DNA of 64,000 nt from Glaciimonas soli (GCF_009497155.1 NZ_WINI01000001.1:1213471-1277470), one strand, 5' to 3'; positions 27,722 through 38,108 are shown, counted from the first letter of the stretch. The notes: a model not told the origin generated them from the letters alone. Program-made: numbers and translations.

Positions 27722-28897
27722 TCAAACTACCTGAACGTTGGGTGAATGCTGTACGTATTGGTCGAATGCAGCAACGACTTGGTCGACTGTAATTTCTTTA
27801 ACCCAATCGCGACGTTTACCGGCAGTAATGACTGTGCTGTTTGCTTTATCGACAGGTGCCCACTCCGGGTTTTTCTGGCGCATCAAAGCTATCACCGGCA
27901 CATGAACAGCATTGGCCAAATGCATAACCGCTGTTTCCACTGAAAGTATCAAATCACATTGCGCCAACAATGCCGGCAATTGAAAGAAGTTTTCTTGCGC
28001 GCTAAATAAATGAATGTGTTCAGCGTTATATTCAGAACTATGGCTAGCAAAAAAACTCTTTGCATGTGCCATCTCTTCGGGCACGACATTGATCACAAAA
28101 TGTGCATCGCGCCACTCTGCCTGCTGCTTTAACGCTGTCACCAATCCAAGCACATGCTCTAATGGCCAGCAGCGTTTTGGCGTTTTAGCGTAGGAGTTAA
28201 TGAATAACAGCTTCCCCGATGTTCGCGTTTGACGATTTTCATTCTCGTCACGAACACAACCCCATGACCGCACTAGCTCTTTAGCTCCGTGCTGCCATTG
28301 CTCAGGAATTAATACAAATGGAAAGCGTGATGCCGGTGCAGTGGTATACCCAAATAAACTGGCAAACCACTCGGCATAAACATCACTGATATGCTGATCG
28401 GTCATACCTTTCGCATCATAGTTCACGGTTGCATTCAATTTTTTGTAAACTGCGCGCTCACCGAATGCAAAAAAACGCGGCTTTTTTTTCATACCGGTCA
28501 CAAAACCGTGCGGGCTGATATCGCGCGCCAACGTTGCATACATCGGCATCCGCAACGTCGATAACGACACAACCAACGGATATTCCTCTAGCTGCGCTTC
28601 CTTGATGGACTGTTGAAATAAGTCAGGACTGTACGTTTGCTTATAGACCTTCGCAAAAAATGGGCAGGCTTCTAACCAGTCATAGAGAACATACTTTTTC
28701 AAATGCTCCCATTCCGCGGCATTGCTGGTGCGACGAACATCATCCACCCAAATATGTATTTTTATATGCGGATATGCTTCAGAGAAGGATTTGAAACAGT
28801 TCTGCAAATAAGTAAAATCGCCTATCGCAAGATGGGCGATGAACAAAACTTTGTCCGCTTTTTTTAAAATATCAACTGGAACTAATTGGGTCGTCAT
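27722..28897 (-). CDS. GT9-like glycosyltransferase (LPS core)
   Basis: 391 residues with a heptosyltransferase-like plan. The C-terminal half shows KLLFINSYAKTPKRCWPLEHVLGLV and CDLILSVETAVMHLANAVHVPVIALM (about residues 310-336), the place where family 9 carries its D-x-x-I-x-x-D/E-T-x-x-x-H-x-A motif. The N-terminal half is divergent, with FIAHLAIGDFTYLQNCFKSF in the expected donor-loop position. The acceptor is unknown. It sits 62 bp after msbA and is directly followed by the GT8 gene, which supports a role in LPS core assembly. Confidence 0.75.
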   Translation of the reverse strand: MTTQLVPVDILKKADKVLFIAHLAIGDFTYLQNCFKSFSEAYPHIKIHIWVDDVRRTSNAAEWEHLKKYVLYDWLEACPFFAKVYKQTYSPDLFQQSIKEAQLEEYPLVVSLSTLRMPMYATLARDISPHGFVTGMKKKPRFFAFGERAVYKKLNATVNYDAKGMTDQHISDVYAEWFASLFGYTTAPASRFPFVLIPEQWQHGAKELVRSWGCVRDENENRQTRTSGKLLFINSYAKTPKRCWPLEHVLGLVTALKQQAEWRDAHFVINVVPEEMAHAKSFFASHSSEYNAEHIHLFSAQENFFQLPALLAQCDLILSVETAVMHLANAVHVPVIALMRQKNPEWAPVDKANSTVITAGKRRDWVKEITVDQVVAAFDQYVQHSPNVQVV

Positions 28898-28959
28898 CTA
28901 GGGTATCAATCTATATACATACAGCCGGTTAACAGTAACCTTCAGCACTGCAATAAAAA

Positions 28960-30714
28960 TTACATTTCAACGTTCACTGCATTTTTCGAAAATTGCAAAT
29001 GATATAAATTTGCATAGGCACCATGCTGGCTCAATAATTCATCGTGCGTTCCGATTTCTACTATGCTGCCACCTGACAGCACCACAATACGACTGGCACG
29101 TTCTATCGTCGATAAGCGATGGGCAATAACGAATGTCGTACGACCAAGCATTAATTGATCCAGGGCCGCTTGCACTGCACGCTCTGATTCACTATCAAGT
29201 GCAGAGGTAGCCTCATCTAAAATCAGAATCGGGGCATCTTTATAAATTGCACGTGCAATTGCCAGGCGCTGGCGCTGTCCACCGGAAAGACGTGATCCGT
29301 TATCGCCGATCAGGGTTTCGAATCCATCCGGCAAAGCCGCAATCATTTCCGTTAAATGCGCCGCTTTAGCTGCAGCTTCAATACGTTCTTTATCTGGCGC
29401 TGAATCGCCATACGCAATATTGGCGGCTATAGTGTCATCGAATAACACGACATGCTGGCTGACCATCGCAATTTGCGCACGCAAACTTTTGAGAGAAATA
29501 TCTTCGATAGGTTCACCATCGAGCAAGATGCGCCCTTCTGTCGCTGAATAAAACCCGGGAATCAAATTAACTAAAGTCGACTTTCCTCCGCCAGACATCC
29601 CGACAAAGGCGATAGTTTCTCCTGGAGAAACCTTTAAGTTGATTTTATTCAATGCGTATTTTTCTTGCTCTGGATAAGAAAAGCACACATTTTCAAAGGT
29701 AATTTGACCAGATGCTCGGTGTTCTAGCTCTTTACCACCACTGCGTTCGACAGGACTATCAATGAGCTTAAATACGGCCTCAGCAGCTGCCATGCCGCGT
29801 TGCAATGGCCCGTTCACTTCCGCCAATTGTTTGAGTGGCGCCAGCAAGGCAATCATACAAGTGAAAAATGAGATGAAATCACCCACCGTTATTTGCTGAT
29901 GACTGGCCTGTATCAAGGCCATCATAATCATGACCGACATCGCACAGGCAGTCATGATTTGCGTCACAGGGACCGTTGCCGCAAAAGTACTCGTCATGCG
30001 CATGCTATAGCGACGCAATGCATCTGCCCGCTCTTCAAAACGTGAGCGCTCATACTCTTGCCCACCAAAAATTTTAATGACTTGCTGAGCGCGTGTTGTC
30101 TCTTCGATTACTTGCGTCAATTGGGCATTCACGTCTAAAGAATCTTTATTCAATTTCTTTAGGCGTTTTCCCGTCAATCGCACCACTGCAATCATCAATG
30201 GCATCAATATAAAAGCCGCCAATGTGAGGGTCCAGCTGGTGTACAACATGTAGGCCAGCAGACCCATAATCGTCAGAGTGCAACGAACCATGGAAATAAA
30301 TAGCTTGGTCACCATTTCCATGATTTGCTGCACTTCAAACATAATGGAATTGATAATCCGGCCAACCGTGTGGGTCGCATAAAAATCGATAGAGACATGC
30401 AGCATCCGGTCAAACATTTCACGTCTCAACCCGTTGAGCAGTCGGGTAGAAACCCAACTCATCATATAGGTGGTCAAAAATGTGGAGGCGCCACGCGCGA
30501 CAAACGCGCCAATCACGGCAATAGGAACCAGCCATAGAGGAAATGTCGGTTTTTCGACAAAGCCATGGTCCAGCAATATTTTAAAAATATAAGCGACCAA
30601 TGGCTCCGTGGCGGCGGTCACAACCATGCCAAGGAAAGCTAAAGCCAAACGCTTTTTATATGGTTTATGAAGAACGGCTAGTCGTTTGAAAATTGCGGTG
30701 TATGAACTCGTCAT
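28960..30714 (-). CDS. msbA: Lipid A export ATP-binding/permease protein MsbA
   Basis: A homodimeric ABC exporter flipping lipid A-core across the inner membrane. 584 residues: a six-helix transmembrane domain (residues about 15-310), then an ATPase domain with Walker A GMSGGGKST, signature LSGGQRQRLAIARA, Walker B ILILDEATSALDSES and the H-loop VIAHRLST. The start at 30714 is used because its ATG overlaps the stop of the ligase gene (ATGA, 30711-30714); another ATG four codons upstream lies inside that gene. The location among LPS genes supports MsbA over a generic exporter. Confidence 0.93.
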   Translation of the reverse strand: MTSSYTAIFKRLAVLHKPYKKRLALAFLGMVVTAATEPLVAYIFKILLDHGFVEKPTFPLWLVPIAVIGAFVARGASTFLTTYMMSWVSTRLLNGLRREMFDRMLHVSIDFYATHTVGRIINSIMFEVQQIMEMVTKLFISMVRCTLTIMGLLAYMLYTSWTLTLAAFILMPLMIAVVRLTGKRLKKLNKDSLDVNAQLTQVIEETTRAQQVIKIFGGQEYERSRFEERADALRRYSMRMTSTFAATVPVTQIMTACAMSVMIMMALIQASHQQITVGDFISFFTCMIALLAPLKQLAEVNGPLQRGMAAAEAVFKLIDSPVERSGGKELEHRASGQITFENVCFSYPEQEKYALNKINLKVSPGETIAFVGMSGGGKSTLVNLIPGFYSATEGRILLDGEPIEDISLKSLRAQIAMVSQHVVLFDDTIAANIAYGDSAPDKERIEAAAKAAHLTEMIAALPDGFETLIGDNGSRLSGGQRQRLAIARAIYKDAPILILDEATSALDSESERAVQAALDQLMLGRTTFVIAHRLSTIERASRIVVLSGGSIVEIGTHDELLSQHGAYANLYHLQFSKNAVNVEM

Positions 30715-31985
30715 CGTGTTGCCCATTCAAGTTCTTTTTTTCGTTTAATAATGCAGGCTAAAAATGCCGCTATGCTCATGCTATAAATTCCTCCCGTTAC
30801 ATTCCAGAAGAACATCATATCGGTCAGTCCAAACATAAAAAAACCAAGACAAATCACCAAGCCAGATGCTGCTGCAATCCTTATTTGCCGATCAGGATGC
30901 CTCATCTCTCGGAAAAAATAATAAGCGGGAACGAAATAAATGGAGAGAGTTGCTAACAAACCAAATATTCCAAGAATTGCCATATTAAATAAAATTTCAT
31001 TGTGCGAATGCGGAAAAGCTGCGGCATCCGGCGTAATGATCTTACGCTCCGCCAGTGCGTCTAATCCACTACTGAAATTATCTCTGCCAACACCAAATAC
31101 TGGATTGGTTTTAAACAATTCCCATGATGCGTGCCAAAGCTGCAAACGAAACCCCAACGATGTATCTACATTTTTCTGCAACGAATCATTTGCATTTTCT
31201 TGTTCAGCATAAAGTGTCATATCTGATTTTGCTGCAACAAATCTAGTTTGAATATTCTTATTAAAAACAAAAACCCCGCTCAAAGCGACTGCTATTGCTA
31301 TCAAAACAATCAACTTATGTTTGATTTTAAAACCGTTTGTAACGGCAAAAATGATCACCATAAAAACGGGAATCGCTATCCAACTACCTCTTGTGAGCGA
31401 CAAAATGGTGATGTACACCCCTGCACAGCAAGCAAGAATTTTGAGAGCCATTTTTAACTTTTCATGCCGCTCATTCCAACCAATGGTCAGGAGCGCTATG
31501 ACGCCAAACATCAACCCCATATCTGAAAATGGGATTGTTGGCATAAATCCAATATTTGCAGGGCGACTTTCCCCTCCTTGTGTAAACCAAAAAATCTTAA
31601 TCAAAGCAAGAATGGTTCCTGCCACAAAAGCCCATTGTATTTTTTTAAGCCAGGCTAATGGCACATCTAACACTACCCAGAAAATCGGTATGAACAAAGC
31701 AATTCGAAACGCAGTGTCGTAATATTTAATCGAAAATCTTCCTGTCGATGCTTGATTCAATAGCACCGCAATCACTGCAGAAATCATCGCCAAATGCAAC
31801 GGCCAGTAATCCTTCAACAATGTTGTAAAACCAACTCCCATTGGCTTATAACGACATATGGCCGCAATAAGAGCAAGAATGAAAAGAAAAAATAAACAGG
31901 CATTCCCGGCATTATGCAAAGATATTGATAATGCTGGAAAGCACATGATGGCGATAAATACTGGCCATTTAAAATATGACGACAA
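30711..31985 (-). CDS. O-antigen ligase/polymerase-like membrane protein
   Basis: A 424-residue integral membrane protein with about eleven or twelve helices and one large periplasmic loop (about residues 235-330) matching the Wzy_C/O-antigen ligase family, including ITILSLTRGSWIAIPVFM and the loop segments NPVFGVGRDNF and FPHSHNEILFNMAILGIFG; the loop His is where WaaL-type ligases have a catalytic His. The TTG at 31985 is chosen because GGAG lies 7 nt upstream; a TTG 8 codons earlier is the alternative. First gene of the ligase-msbA-GT9-GT8 operon. Confidence 0.82.
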   Translation of the reverse strand: MSSYFKWPVFIAIMCFPALSISLHNAGNACLFFLFILALIAAICRYKPMGVGFTTLLKDYWPLHLAMISAVIAVLLNQASTGRFSIKYYDTAFRIALFIPIFWVVLDVPLAWLKKIQWAFVAGTILALIKIFWFTQGGESRPANIGFMPTIPFSDMGLMFGVIALLTIGWNERHEKLKMALKILACCAGVYITILSLTRGSWIAIPVFMVIIFAVTNGFKIKHKLIVLIAIAVALSGVFVFNKNIQTRFVAAKSDMTLYAEQENANDSLQKNVDTSLGFRLQLWHASWELFKTNPVFGVGRDNFSSGLDALAERKIITPDAAAFPHSHNEILFNMAILGIFGLLATLSIYFVPAYYFFREMRHPDRQIRIAAASGLVICLGFFMFGLTDMMFFWNVTGGIYSMSIAAFLACIIKRKKELEWATR

Positions 31986-32021
31986 ATTCAATCTCCAAAA
32001 TATACACAAAACCCATCTTCT

Positions 32022-32086
32022 TCATCCTCGCGAAAGCGAGGATCCACGTTGCGTAATATGGATTCCCACGTTCGCGGGAATGACGG
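32022..32086. repeat. Dispersed palindromic repeat (REP/BIME-like), copy 2
   Basis: Left unit TCATCCTCGCGAAAGCGAGG and right unit ending TTCGCGGGAATGACGG, inverted relative to each other, in the 131-bp gap between the ligase-like gene and the end of dnaE. Matches the copies at 25615 and 39200 in arms and in the GGATCC/GGATTCC shoulders. Confidence 0.85.
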
Positions 32087-32116
32087 AGATTTTATAAATT
32101 GATTGCGCTGGCTCAG

Positions 32117-35100
32117 TTAATACTCGACCAACACCGATTCTTTCCCTAGCTGATCGGATAAGGTAAGTTGCAACTCATCGCTAGGCGCAACCCGCCAATC
32201 ATCGCCAAGTAAAATCTCACAGGCAACACTATCGGCGGTATAGCGCAGCGTTAGCGGCAGTCCGTTACCGGAGCGGTGTGATGACAACAGATCCTTCAAC
32301 TGCAAGGCATCTATTCGTGGCGTTGGTGACGTCAACGACAGCACCAGTTGCCGCCCATAGTGGCTTCGGGCAGCAGCAATATCCATCACCTTTTCAACCG
32401 ATACGCGCAATCCGCCATTGAATCGGTCTTCTGAGACTTTTCCCTGCACAATCAAAAATTCATCTTCTTTGAAATAGGCTTTATTCGGCTCAAACTGTTC
32501 GTTATAGACCGTGACATCGACTGTGGCGCTACCGTCGTCCAGTGTGACGATGAGGATTTTTCCACGTTGAGTCATCTGGGTACGAATACCCGAAATGATC
32601 CCAGCCATAATCCGCGGATCGCGTGATGGCTCTATGTTTACTATCGGTGTGCGAACAAAGCGACGTACTTCAGGCGCATAAATATCAAACAAGTGGCCCG
32701 ATAAATAAAAACCCAATACGGTTTTTTCTTCTGTCAGTTTCTGCTTGTCGCTCCAAGGGGCTGCTTTCACATATTCTGGTGGCGCAGCCAAACCGCTGTC
32801 ATCGTCACCGAATAAGCTGACTTGATTTGCGGCGGCGAGCTTTTGATCCGCTGCTTCCATTGCAAGAGGCACTGATGCTAGCAAAATGCCACGGTCAACG
32901 TTGAGGCAATCGAACGCGCCGGCGCGTATCAATGATTCGATAGTACGGCGGTTGATTTGTCGCTTATCGACACGGAAGCAAAAATCAAATAAATCCGTAA
33001 AAGGTTTTTCATTACGGGCGGCGACGATGGCTTCAATCGCATTTTGACCGCTACCTTTAACCGCTCCCAAGCCATAACGAATAAACGTAGCCTTTTTGCC
33101 TGGCTCTGCTTCCGGTGTAAAGCGGTAATCGGATAAATTGATGTTCGGCGGTAGCAAAGTCAACTTGCAAATGGCTTGTGCGTCTTCCACCAGAATTTTG
33201 ATTTTTTCGGTGTCATCCATGGCCAACGATAAGTTGGCGGCCATGAAGGCAGCGGGATGATGGACTTTTAAATAAGCGGTGTGATACGACAGTAAAGCAT
33301 AAGCGGCAGCATGCGATTTGTTAAAACCGTAACCGGCGAATTTTTCCATCAAGTCGAAAATTTCGTCGGCCTTGGCTTCTGTTAAACCATCTTTAGCGGC
33401 ACCATCACGGAAAATCTGGCGATGCTCTGCCATCTCTTCAGCTTTCTTCTTACCCATCGCACGACGCAGCAAATCCGCACCACCAAGCGAATAACCACCC
33501 ACCACCTGCGCCATTTGCATCACCTGCTCTTGATACACCATGATGCCGTAGGTTTCGGACAAAATGCCTTCCGTACGCGGATCGGGATAGTCGAAACGCT
33601 CACCGTGTTTACGTTTACAGAAATCTGGAATCAGATCCATTGGGCCCGGACGATACAACGCCACCAGCGCGATAATGTCTTCAAAACGGTCCGGGCGAGC
33701 ATCTTTCAACATGCCTTGCATACCGCGGCTTTCCAGCTGGAAAACGGCGACGGTTTTCGCTGCAGTAAGTAATTGATACGACGCTCTATCATTGAGCGGC
33801 AGCTTTTCTAAACTGAAATCTGCCATCGCCGGATCAAGCTGTTTGATGTAGCGCACTGCACGATCAAGGATGGTCAGTGTCGTCAAACCCAAAAAGTCGA
33901 ACTTGACCAAACCGACGGCTTCAACATCGTCTTTATCATATTGCGATACCACGCCAGCGTCGCCGCCTTGCGTGTACAGCGGACAAAAATCGGTAAGCTT
34001 GCCCGGCGCAATCAACACACCACCGGCATGCATACCAATGTTGCGGGCAATACCTTCCACTTGTTGCGCCAGATTGAGTAACTGTTTGACCTCTTCTTCG
34101 TTTTCCAAGCGTTCGGCCAGCAACGGTTCTTCGTTGATGGCATCGGCAATCGTTACGTGTTTGCCTGGCTTAAATGGAATCAGTTTGGAAATGCCATCAC
34201 AGAAATTGTAGCCAAAATCAAGCACCCGACCAACGTCACGAATCGCGCCCTTGGCGGCCATCGTTCCAAAAGTAGCAATCTGCGACACCGCTTCCTTACC
34301 GTATAAATCTTTCACGTGCTGAATCACACGATCGCGACCTTCCTGGCAAAAGTCAATGTCGAAGTCGGGCATGGATACCCGTTCCGGATTCAAAAAACGC
34401 TCGAACAGCAAGTTGTACTGCAACGGGTCAAGATCGGTAATTTGCAGCGAATACGCCACCAGCGAACCAGCACCAGAACCGCGGCCCGGACCGACCGGCA
34501 CACCATTTTCTTTGGCCCAACGAATAAATTCAGCAACGATCAGGAAATAACCAGGGAAACCCATCTTGATAATGGTGTCGGTTTCAAACTTCAATCTTTC
34601 TTGATAGCGTTGACGATTCTGCTCGCGCTTTTCTGCATCTGGATACAAATGCTGCAAACGCAGTTCCAAACCTTCTTCAGATTGCTGCACCAAAAATTCA
34701 CCGATGCTCATGCCATCTGGCGTCGGAAAATCAGGCAACTGCGGCTTTCCAAGCTGCAGCGTCAAATTACAGCGCTTGGCAATTTCAACTGAGTTTTGCA
34801 ATGCGGCGGGCATGTCGGCGAACAGCTCTGCCATTTCCTCTTGCGTCTTGAAGCATTGTTGATCATTGAAGCGACGTACACGGCGTGCATTTGCCAGCAT
34901 CTCACCTTCGGAAATACAGGTGCGCGCTTCGTGCGCGATGAATTCTTCTTTATCGAGAAATTGAATCGGATGCGTTGCTACCACCGGCAATTGCAATTGA
35001 GCCGCCAATGCCACCGCGTGGCGCACATGCGGCTCCATGTTGGGCTGGTTGGCGCGTTGTACTTCGATATAAAAATTGTCGGGGAAAATCTGCATCCAGC

Positions 35101-35584
35101 GTTTGGCACAACGCTCGGCTAAGGCCAGATTACCGTTATCAACCGCAATCCCGATATCACCAAAATGCGCGCCGGACAAGGCGAGTAAGCCGTTGCCGCC
35201 CTCTTGTTGTTGCAAAGCGGCCAACCATTCAGCGCGCACTTCAGCACGGCCACGATAGAGATTTTCCAGCCATGCTTGCGATAGCAGTTCGCACAACTGC
35301 AAATAGCCGCGCTTATTTTTAACTAACAACAATAAGCGCGATGGCTTGTCTCTGTCATCGTCGTTAGTGATCCAGACATCACAACCAATAATCGGCTTAA
35401 TACCTTTGCCACGTGCGGCTTTATAAAATTTGACCATGCCGAACAAATTGGCGAGGTCGGAAATACCGAGTGCGGCTTGCTGGTCTGATGCTGCGGCTTT
35501 AACAATGTCATCGATGCGGACTAAGCCATCAACAATGGAATATTCTGAGTGCAGGCGGAGGTGAGTAAATTGCGGTGTCGTCAT
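32117..35584 (-). CDS. dnaE: DNA polymerase III alpha subunit
   Basis: Catalytic subunit of the replicative polymerase. 1155 residues: N-terminal PHP domain (FTHLRLHSEYSIVDGLVRIDD), polymerase core with the catalytic aspartates in PDFDIDFCQEGRD (about residues 400-412), GPGRGSGAGSLVAYSLQITDLDP, the helix-hairpin-helix and a C-terminal OB fold. The ATG at 35584 fits family N-termini; a GTG nine codons upstream is possible. Complete and of normal length. It forms the right-hand border of the LPS block. Confidence 0.97.
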   Translation of the reverse strand: MTTPQFTHLRLHSEYSIVDGLVRIDDIVKAAASDQQAALGISDLANLFGMVKFYKAARGKGIKPIIGCDVWITNDDDRDKPSRLLLLVKNKRGYLQLCELLSQAWLENLYRGRAEVRAEWLAALQQQEGGNGLLALSGAHFGDIGIAVDNGNLALAERCAKRWMQIFPDNFYIEVQRANQPNMEPHVRHAVALAAQLQLPVVATHPIQFLDKEEFIAHEARTCISEGEMLANARRVRRFNDQQCFKTQEEMAELFADMPAALQNSVEIAKRCNLTLQLGKPQLPDFPTPDGMSIGEFLVQQSEEGLELRLQHLYPDAEKREQNRQRYQERLKFETDTIIKMGFPGYFLIVAEFIRWAKENGVPVGPGRGSGAGSLVAYSLQITDLDPLQYNLLFERFLNPERVSMPDFDIDFCQEGRDRVIQHVKDLYGKEAVSQIATFGTMAAKGAIRDVGRVLDFGYNFCDGISKLIPFKPGKHVTIADAINEEPLLAERLENEEEVKQLLNLAQQVEGIARNIGMHAGGVLIAPGKLTDFCPLYTQGGDAGVVSQYDKDDVEAVGLVKFDFLGLTTLTILDRAVRYIKQLDPAMADFSLEKLPLNDRASYQLLTAAKTVAVFQLESRGMQGMLKDARPDRFEDIIALVALYRPGPMDLIPDFCKRKHGERFDYPDPRTEGILSETYGIMVYQEQVMQMAQVVGGYSLGGADLLRRAMGKKKAEEMAEHRQIFRDGAAKDGLTEAKADEIFDLMEKFAGYGFNKSHAAAYALLSYHTAYLKVHHPAAFMAANLSLAMDDTEKIKILVEDAQAICKLTLLPPNINLSDYRFTPEAEPGKKATFIRYGLGAVKGSGQNAIEAIVAARNEKPFTDLFDFCFRVDKRQINRRTIESLIRAGAFDCLNVDRGILLASVPLAMEAADQKLAAANQVSLFGDDDSGLAAPPEYVKAAPWSDKQKLTEEKTVLGFYLSGHLFDIYAPEVRRFVRTPIVNIEPSRDPRIMAGIISGIRTQMTQRGKILIVTLDDGSATVDVTVYNEQFEPNKAYFKEDEFLIVQGKVSEDRFNGGLRVSVEKVMDIAAARSHYGRQLVLSLTSPTPRIDALQLKDLLSSHRSGNGLPLTLRYTADSVACEILLGDDWRVAPSDELQLTLSDQLGKESVLVEY

Positions 35585-35671
35585 AGGGGCGTATTTTACA
35601 TCGTCACTCACGCCATTCGTAATACTGATAAGAAACTATATGTAAATTCATGTTGCGCCGCATTTTCAATT

Positions 35672-35677
35672 TATAAT
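35672..35677 (+). promoter_or_regulatory. Candidate -10 element for trhO
   Basis: A perfect TATAAT lies 108 nt before the trhO start and no well-spaced -35 is obvious (TTCATG with a 19-nt spacer is the nearest). It is tentative. Confidence 0.35.
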
Positions 35678-35784
35678 ACTGTTAAATCAATGAGTTAGAG
35701 CAACATCGGGCAAGTTTGCCGATACTCAACTCATCATCACTTATCTTTACAAAATATTTACAGAGATTTAACAAAGAGCCCTCT

Positions 35785-36681
35785 ATGTCGTCTACGCCCA
35801 CTTACGTCAATATCGCCGCTTATAAATTTATTACGTTTAATGACACAGCTGAAAAGCGCGCTGAATTCCTGGATATCTGTAATCAACTTCAGCTAAAAGG
35901 CACGATATTGCTGACTCCGGAAGGTATTAATATGTTTTTGGCAGGTTTGCGCGAAAACATTGACCAATATCTCGCCTGGTTGCGTGCAGATGCGCGCTTT
36001 ACTGATATTGAAGTAAAAGAAAGCTTTTCCGAACAGCAGCCATTCACGCGTATGTTGGTCAAACTAAAAGCGGAAATCATCACGATGAAACATCCGTTGA
36101 TCAAACCGGAATTGGGGCGCGCACCTTTTGTAGAGGCGAAAACACTGAAGCGCTGGTTAGATCAGGGGCATGACGATAACGGCAAACCAGTCGTCATGTT
36201 GGATACACGCAATGCATTTGAGGTTGATGTTGGCACTTTTGACAACACCATCGATTATCGCATCGAAAAATTTACCGAGTTTCCTGCCGTCGTTGCGGCC
36301 CGCAAAGATGATCTGCAAGACAAAACCGTCGTTACTTTTTGCACCGGCGGTATTCGTTGCGAAAAAGCGGCGATACATATGCAAGAAATCGGCATCGCTG
36401 ACGTATATCAGCTTGAAGGCGGAATTTTGAAATATTTTGAAGAATGCGGCGGCGCGCACTACACAGGCGATTGCTTTGTGTTTGACTATCGCACCGCACT
36501 TAATCCGCAATTGCAAGAAACAGCGACAGTACAGTGTTTTGGCTGCCGTGCCGTCGTAACGCCACGCGAACAATTGTCGCCCTCTTACGTTGCGGGGAAA
36601 TCATGCCCTTCTTGCAAACCGGAGCACGGACTGACTGCTGAACAAGATCCAGCCGCTGTAGCGCAGGTAGCAACGCAATAA
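35785..36681 (+). CDS. trhO: tRNA uridine(34) hydroxylase (rhodanese-domain protein)
   Basis: An O2-dependent enzyme making 5-hydroxyuridine at the wobble position of tRNAs, formerly YceA. 298 residues: an N-terminal acylphosphatase-like domain ([40 protein letters not shown]) and a rhodanese domain with the catalytic Cys in [12 protein letters not shown] (about residues 190-201), then a Cys-rich end (CFGCR, SCPSC). The ATG at 35785 is the family start and is preceded by AAAGAG; an upstream ATG adds 23 unrelated residues. Confidence 0.92.
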   Translation: MSSTPTYVNIAAYKFITFNDTAEKRAEFLDICNQLQLKGTILLTPEGINMFLAGLRENIDQYLAWLRADARFTDIEVKESFSEQQPFTRMLVKLKAEIITMKHPLIKPELGRAPFVEAKTLKRWLDQGHDDNGKPVVMLDTRNAFEVDVGTFDNTIDYRIEKFTEFPAVVAARKDDLQDKTVVTFCTGGIRCEKAAIHMQEIGIADVYQLEGGILKYFEECGGAHYTGDCFVFDYRTALNPQLQETATVQCFGCRAVVTPREQLSPSYVAGKSCPSCKPEHGLTAEQDPAAVAQVATQ

Positions 36682-36711
36682 CGGTCAATAACCGCCCGGT
36701 CTGGCAATACA

Positions 36712-36752
36712 AAAAAATCCCGCTGATGATGTGATCACCAGCGGGATTTTTT
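36712..36752. terminator. Bidirectional intrinsic terminator between trhO and the flavodoxin-like gene
   Basis: A 14-bp perfect stem (36712-36725 with 36739-36752) ending in A-run and T-run, placed between two convergent genes and serving both. Confidence 0.88.
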
Positions 36753-36765
36753 ATGATGCGGAAAA

Positions 36766-37338
36766 TTACTTCTTGAATCTGCGTGCAGTTTCTGCGACAC
36801 GCTTACCAAATTGTTTAGCTGTTTCCAAGTCGCCTGATGTTGGTGCTTCTTCAGGAGATGAGTCCGATGGACTGCTAGATAATGCGCCCGAAAATCCACC
36901 CAAACTATTGATATCGTTACGCGTAGCTGCCTTGGTATTAGCTGGCATCATGCCAGTACCAACCCAGATCATGCTGTGCTGCATAGCAAATGTCATGAAA
37001 TACGCAATCGTAGAATGTTTATCACCATTCAGCGAAGCAGAATTAGTAAAACCACCAGCAACTTTATCTTTCCACGCGCCGGTAAACCATTTTTTAGACG
37101 ACGTATCTGCAAATTTTTTGAATTGCCATGAAGCATTTCCCATGTAGGTTGGTGAACCAAAAATGATGCCATCAGCAGCATCCAGTTCCGCCCATTGCGC
37201 TTCTGTCAGATTGCCTTCAGCGTCAATGGCAATCAATTCAGGTGTTGCGTCACCATGTTTGACGCCTTCACTGACCGCCTCAGCTTGTTTTTTGGTATGG
37301 CCGTAGCCGGAATGGTAAACAATCGCAATTTTAGTCAT
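36766..37338 (-). CDS. Flavodoxin-like NAD(P)H:quinone oxidoreductase
   Basis: 190 residues with a flavodoxin fold: the FMN phosphate loop in AIVYHSGYGHTKKQAEAVSEG (residues 4-24), ADGIIFGSPTYMGNASWQFKKFAD, and GGFTNSASLNGDKHSTI. It resembles WrbA-type or NADPH-dependent FMN reductases that protect against quinone stress. It lies 71 bp from the pirin-like gene upstream on the same strand; such pairs are often LysR-controlled, and a LysR gene diverges from the pirin gene. Confidence 0.82.
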   Translation of the reverse strand: MTKIAIVYHSGYGHTKKQAEAVSEGVKHGDATPELIAIDAEGNLTEAQWAELDAADGIIFGSPTYMGNASWQFKKFADTSSKKWFTGAWKDKVAGGFTNSASLNGDKHSTIAYFMTFAMQHSMIWVGTGMMPANTKAATRNDINSLGGFSGALSSSPSDSSPEEAPTSGDLETAKQFGKRVAETARRFKK

Positions 37339-37409
37339 GATAATTCCTTAAAAAATGAAATGATTTAATCAAATAAAAAAGTACTTCGCAGCGACTTTAT
37401 CTGGCAATC

Positions 37410-38108
37410 TCAAACGGGTAAATCAAATAACAATACCTCTGCCTGCTCACCATCATTAATGCGGACTTCTGTCTCCGCGCTTATTTTAACGGCATCTCCA
37501 GCATTTAGTTTCTCGCCATTAACAGTCACTTTACCGCGGGCCACATGGATATACGCTAAGCGTTGTGCCGTTAATGGATGCGTGGCGCTTTGCGCGCCGT
37601 CAAACAATCCTGCGTAAAGACTAGCGTCCTGATGCATCATCACGGAACCATCGCGCCCATCACTGGAGGCAATCAGACGCAACTTGCCATCTTTATCCGC
37701 GCGTGAAAAGTTTTTCTCTTCATAGCTTGGCGCGATTCCGGCGACATTCGGCATGATCCAGATTTGCAGCAGATGAGTTTCTGTCGGCGCGTCATTGAAC
37801 TCGGAATGGCGCACGCCCGAACCCGCACTCATTCTCTGTACATCACCGGGTCGAATTACACTGCCGGTTCCCATGCTGTCCTTGTGCGCCAATGCACCTT
37901 CCAAGATATAGGTAATGATCTCCATATCTTTATGGCCATGCGTACCAAAACCAGTTCCGGCTTGAATTCTATCTTCATTAATCACACGCAGAGGACCAAA
38001 CCCCATGTGCTCAGGGTCATAATATTCTGCAAAGGAGAAACTGAAATGCGAATCTAACCATCCATGATTGGCATGGCCGCGGTCACTGCTTTTACGTACT
38101 GTGATCAT
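37410..38108 (-). CDS. Pirin family protein (YhhW-like quercetinase)
   Basis: A 232-residue double cupin. The N-terminal cupin carries the metal site FGTHGHKDMEIITYILEGALAHKDS (two His, then Glu and His as in pirin), and the C-terminal cupin has ARGKVTVNGEKLNAGD. YhhW of E. coli, 231 residues, is active as quercetin 2,3-dioxygenase; the natural substrate is unknown. The ATG at 38108 follows GGAGAG; the frame upstream is not family-like. It is divergent from the LysR gene (149 bp), which probably regulates it. Confidence 0.88.
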   Translation of the reverse strand: MITVRKSSDRGHANHGWLDSHFSFSFAEYYDPEHMGFGPLRVINEDRIQAGTGFGTHGHKDMEIITYILEGALAHKDSMGTGSVIRPGDVQRMSAGSGVRHSEFNDAPTETHLLQIWIMPNVAGIAPSYEEKNFSRADKDGKLRLIASSDGRDGSVMMHQDASLYAGLFDGAQSATHPLTAQRLAYIHVARGKVTVNGEKLNAGDAVKISAETEVRINDGEQAEVLLFDLPV

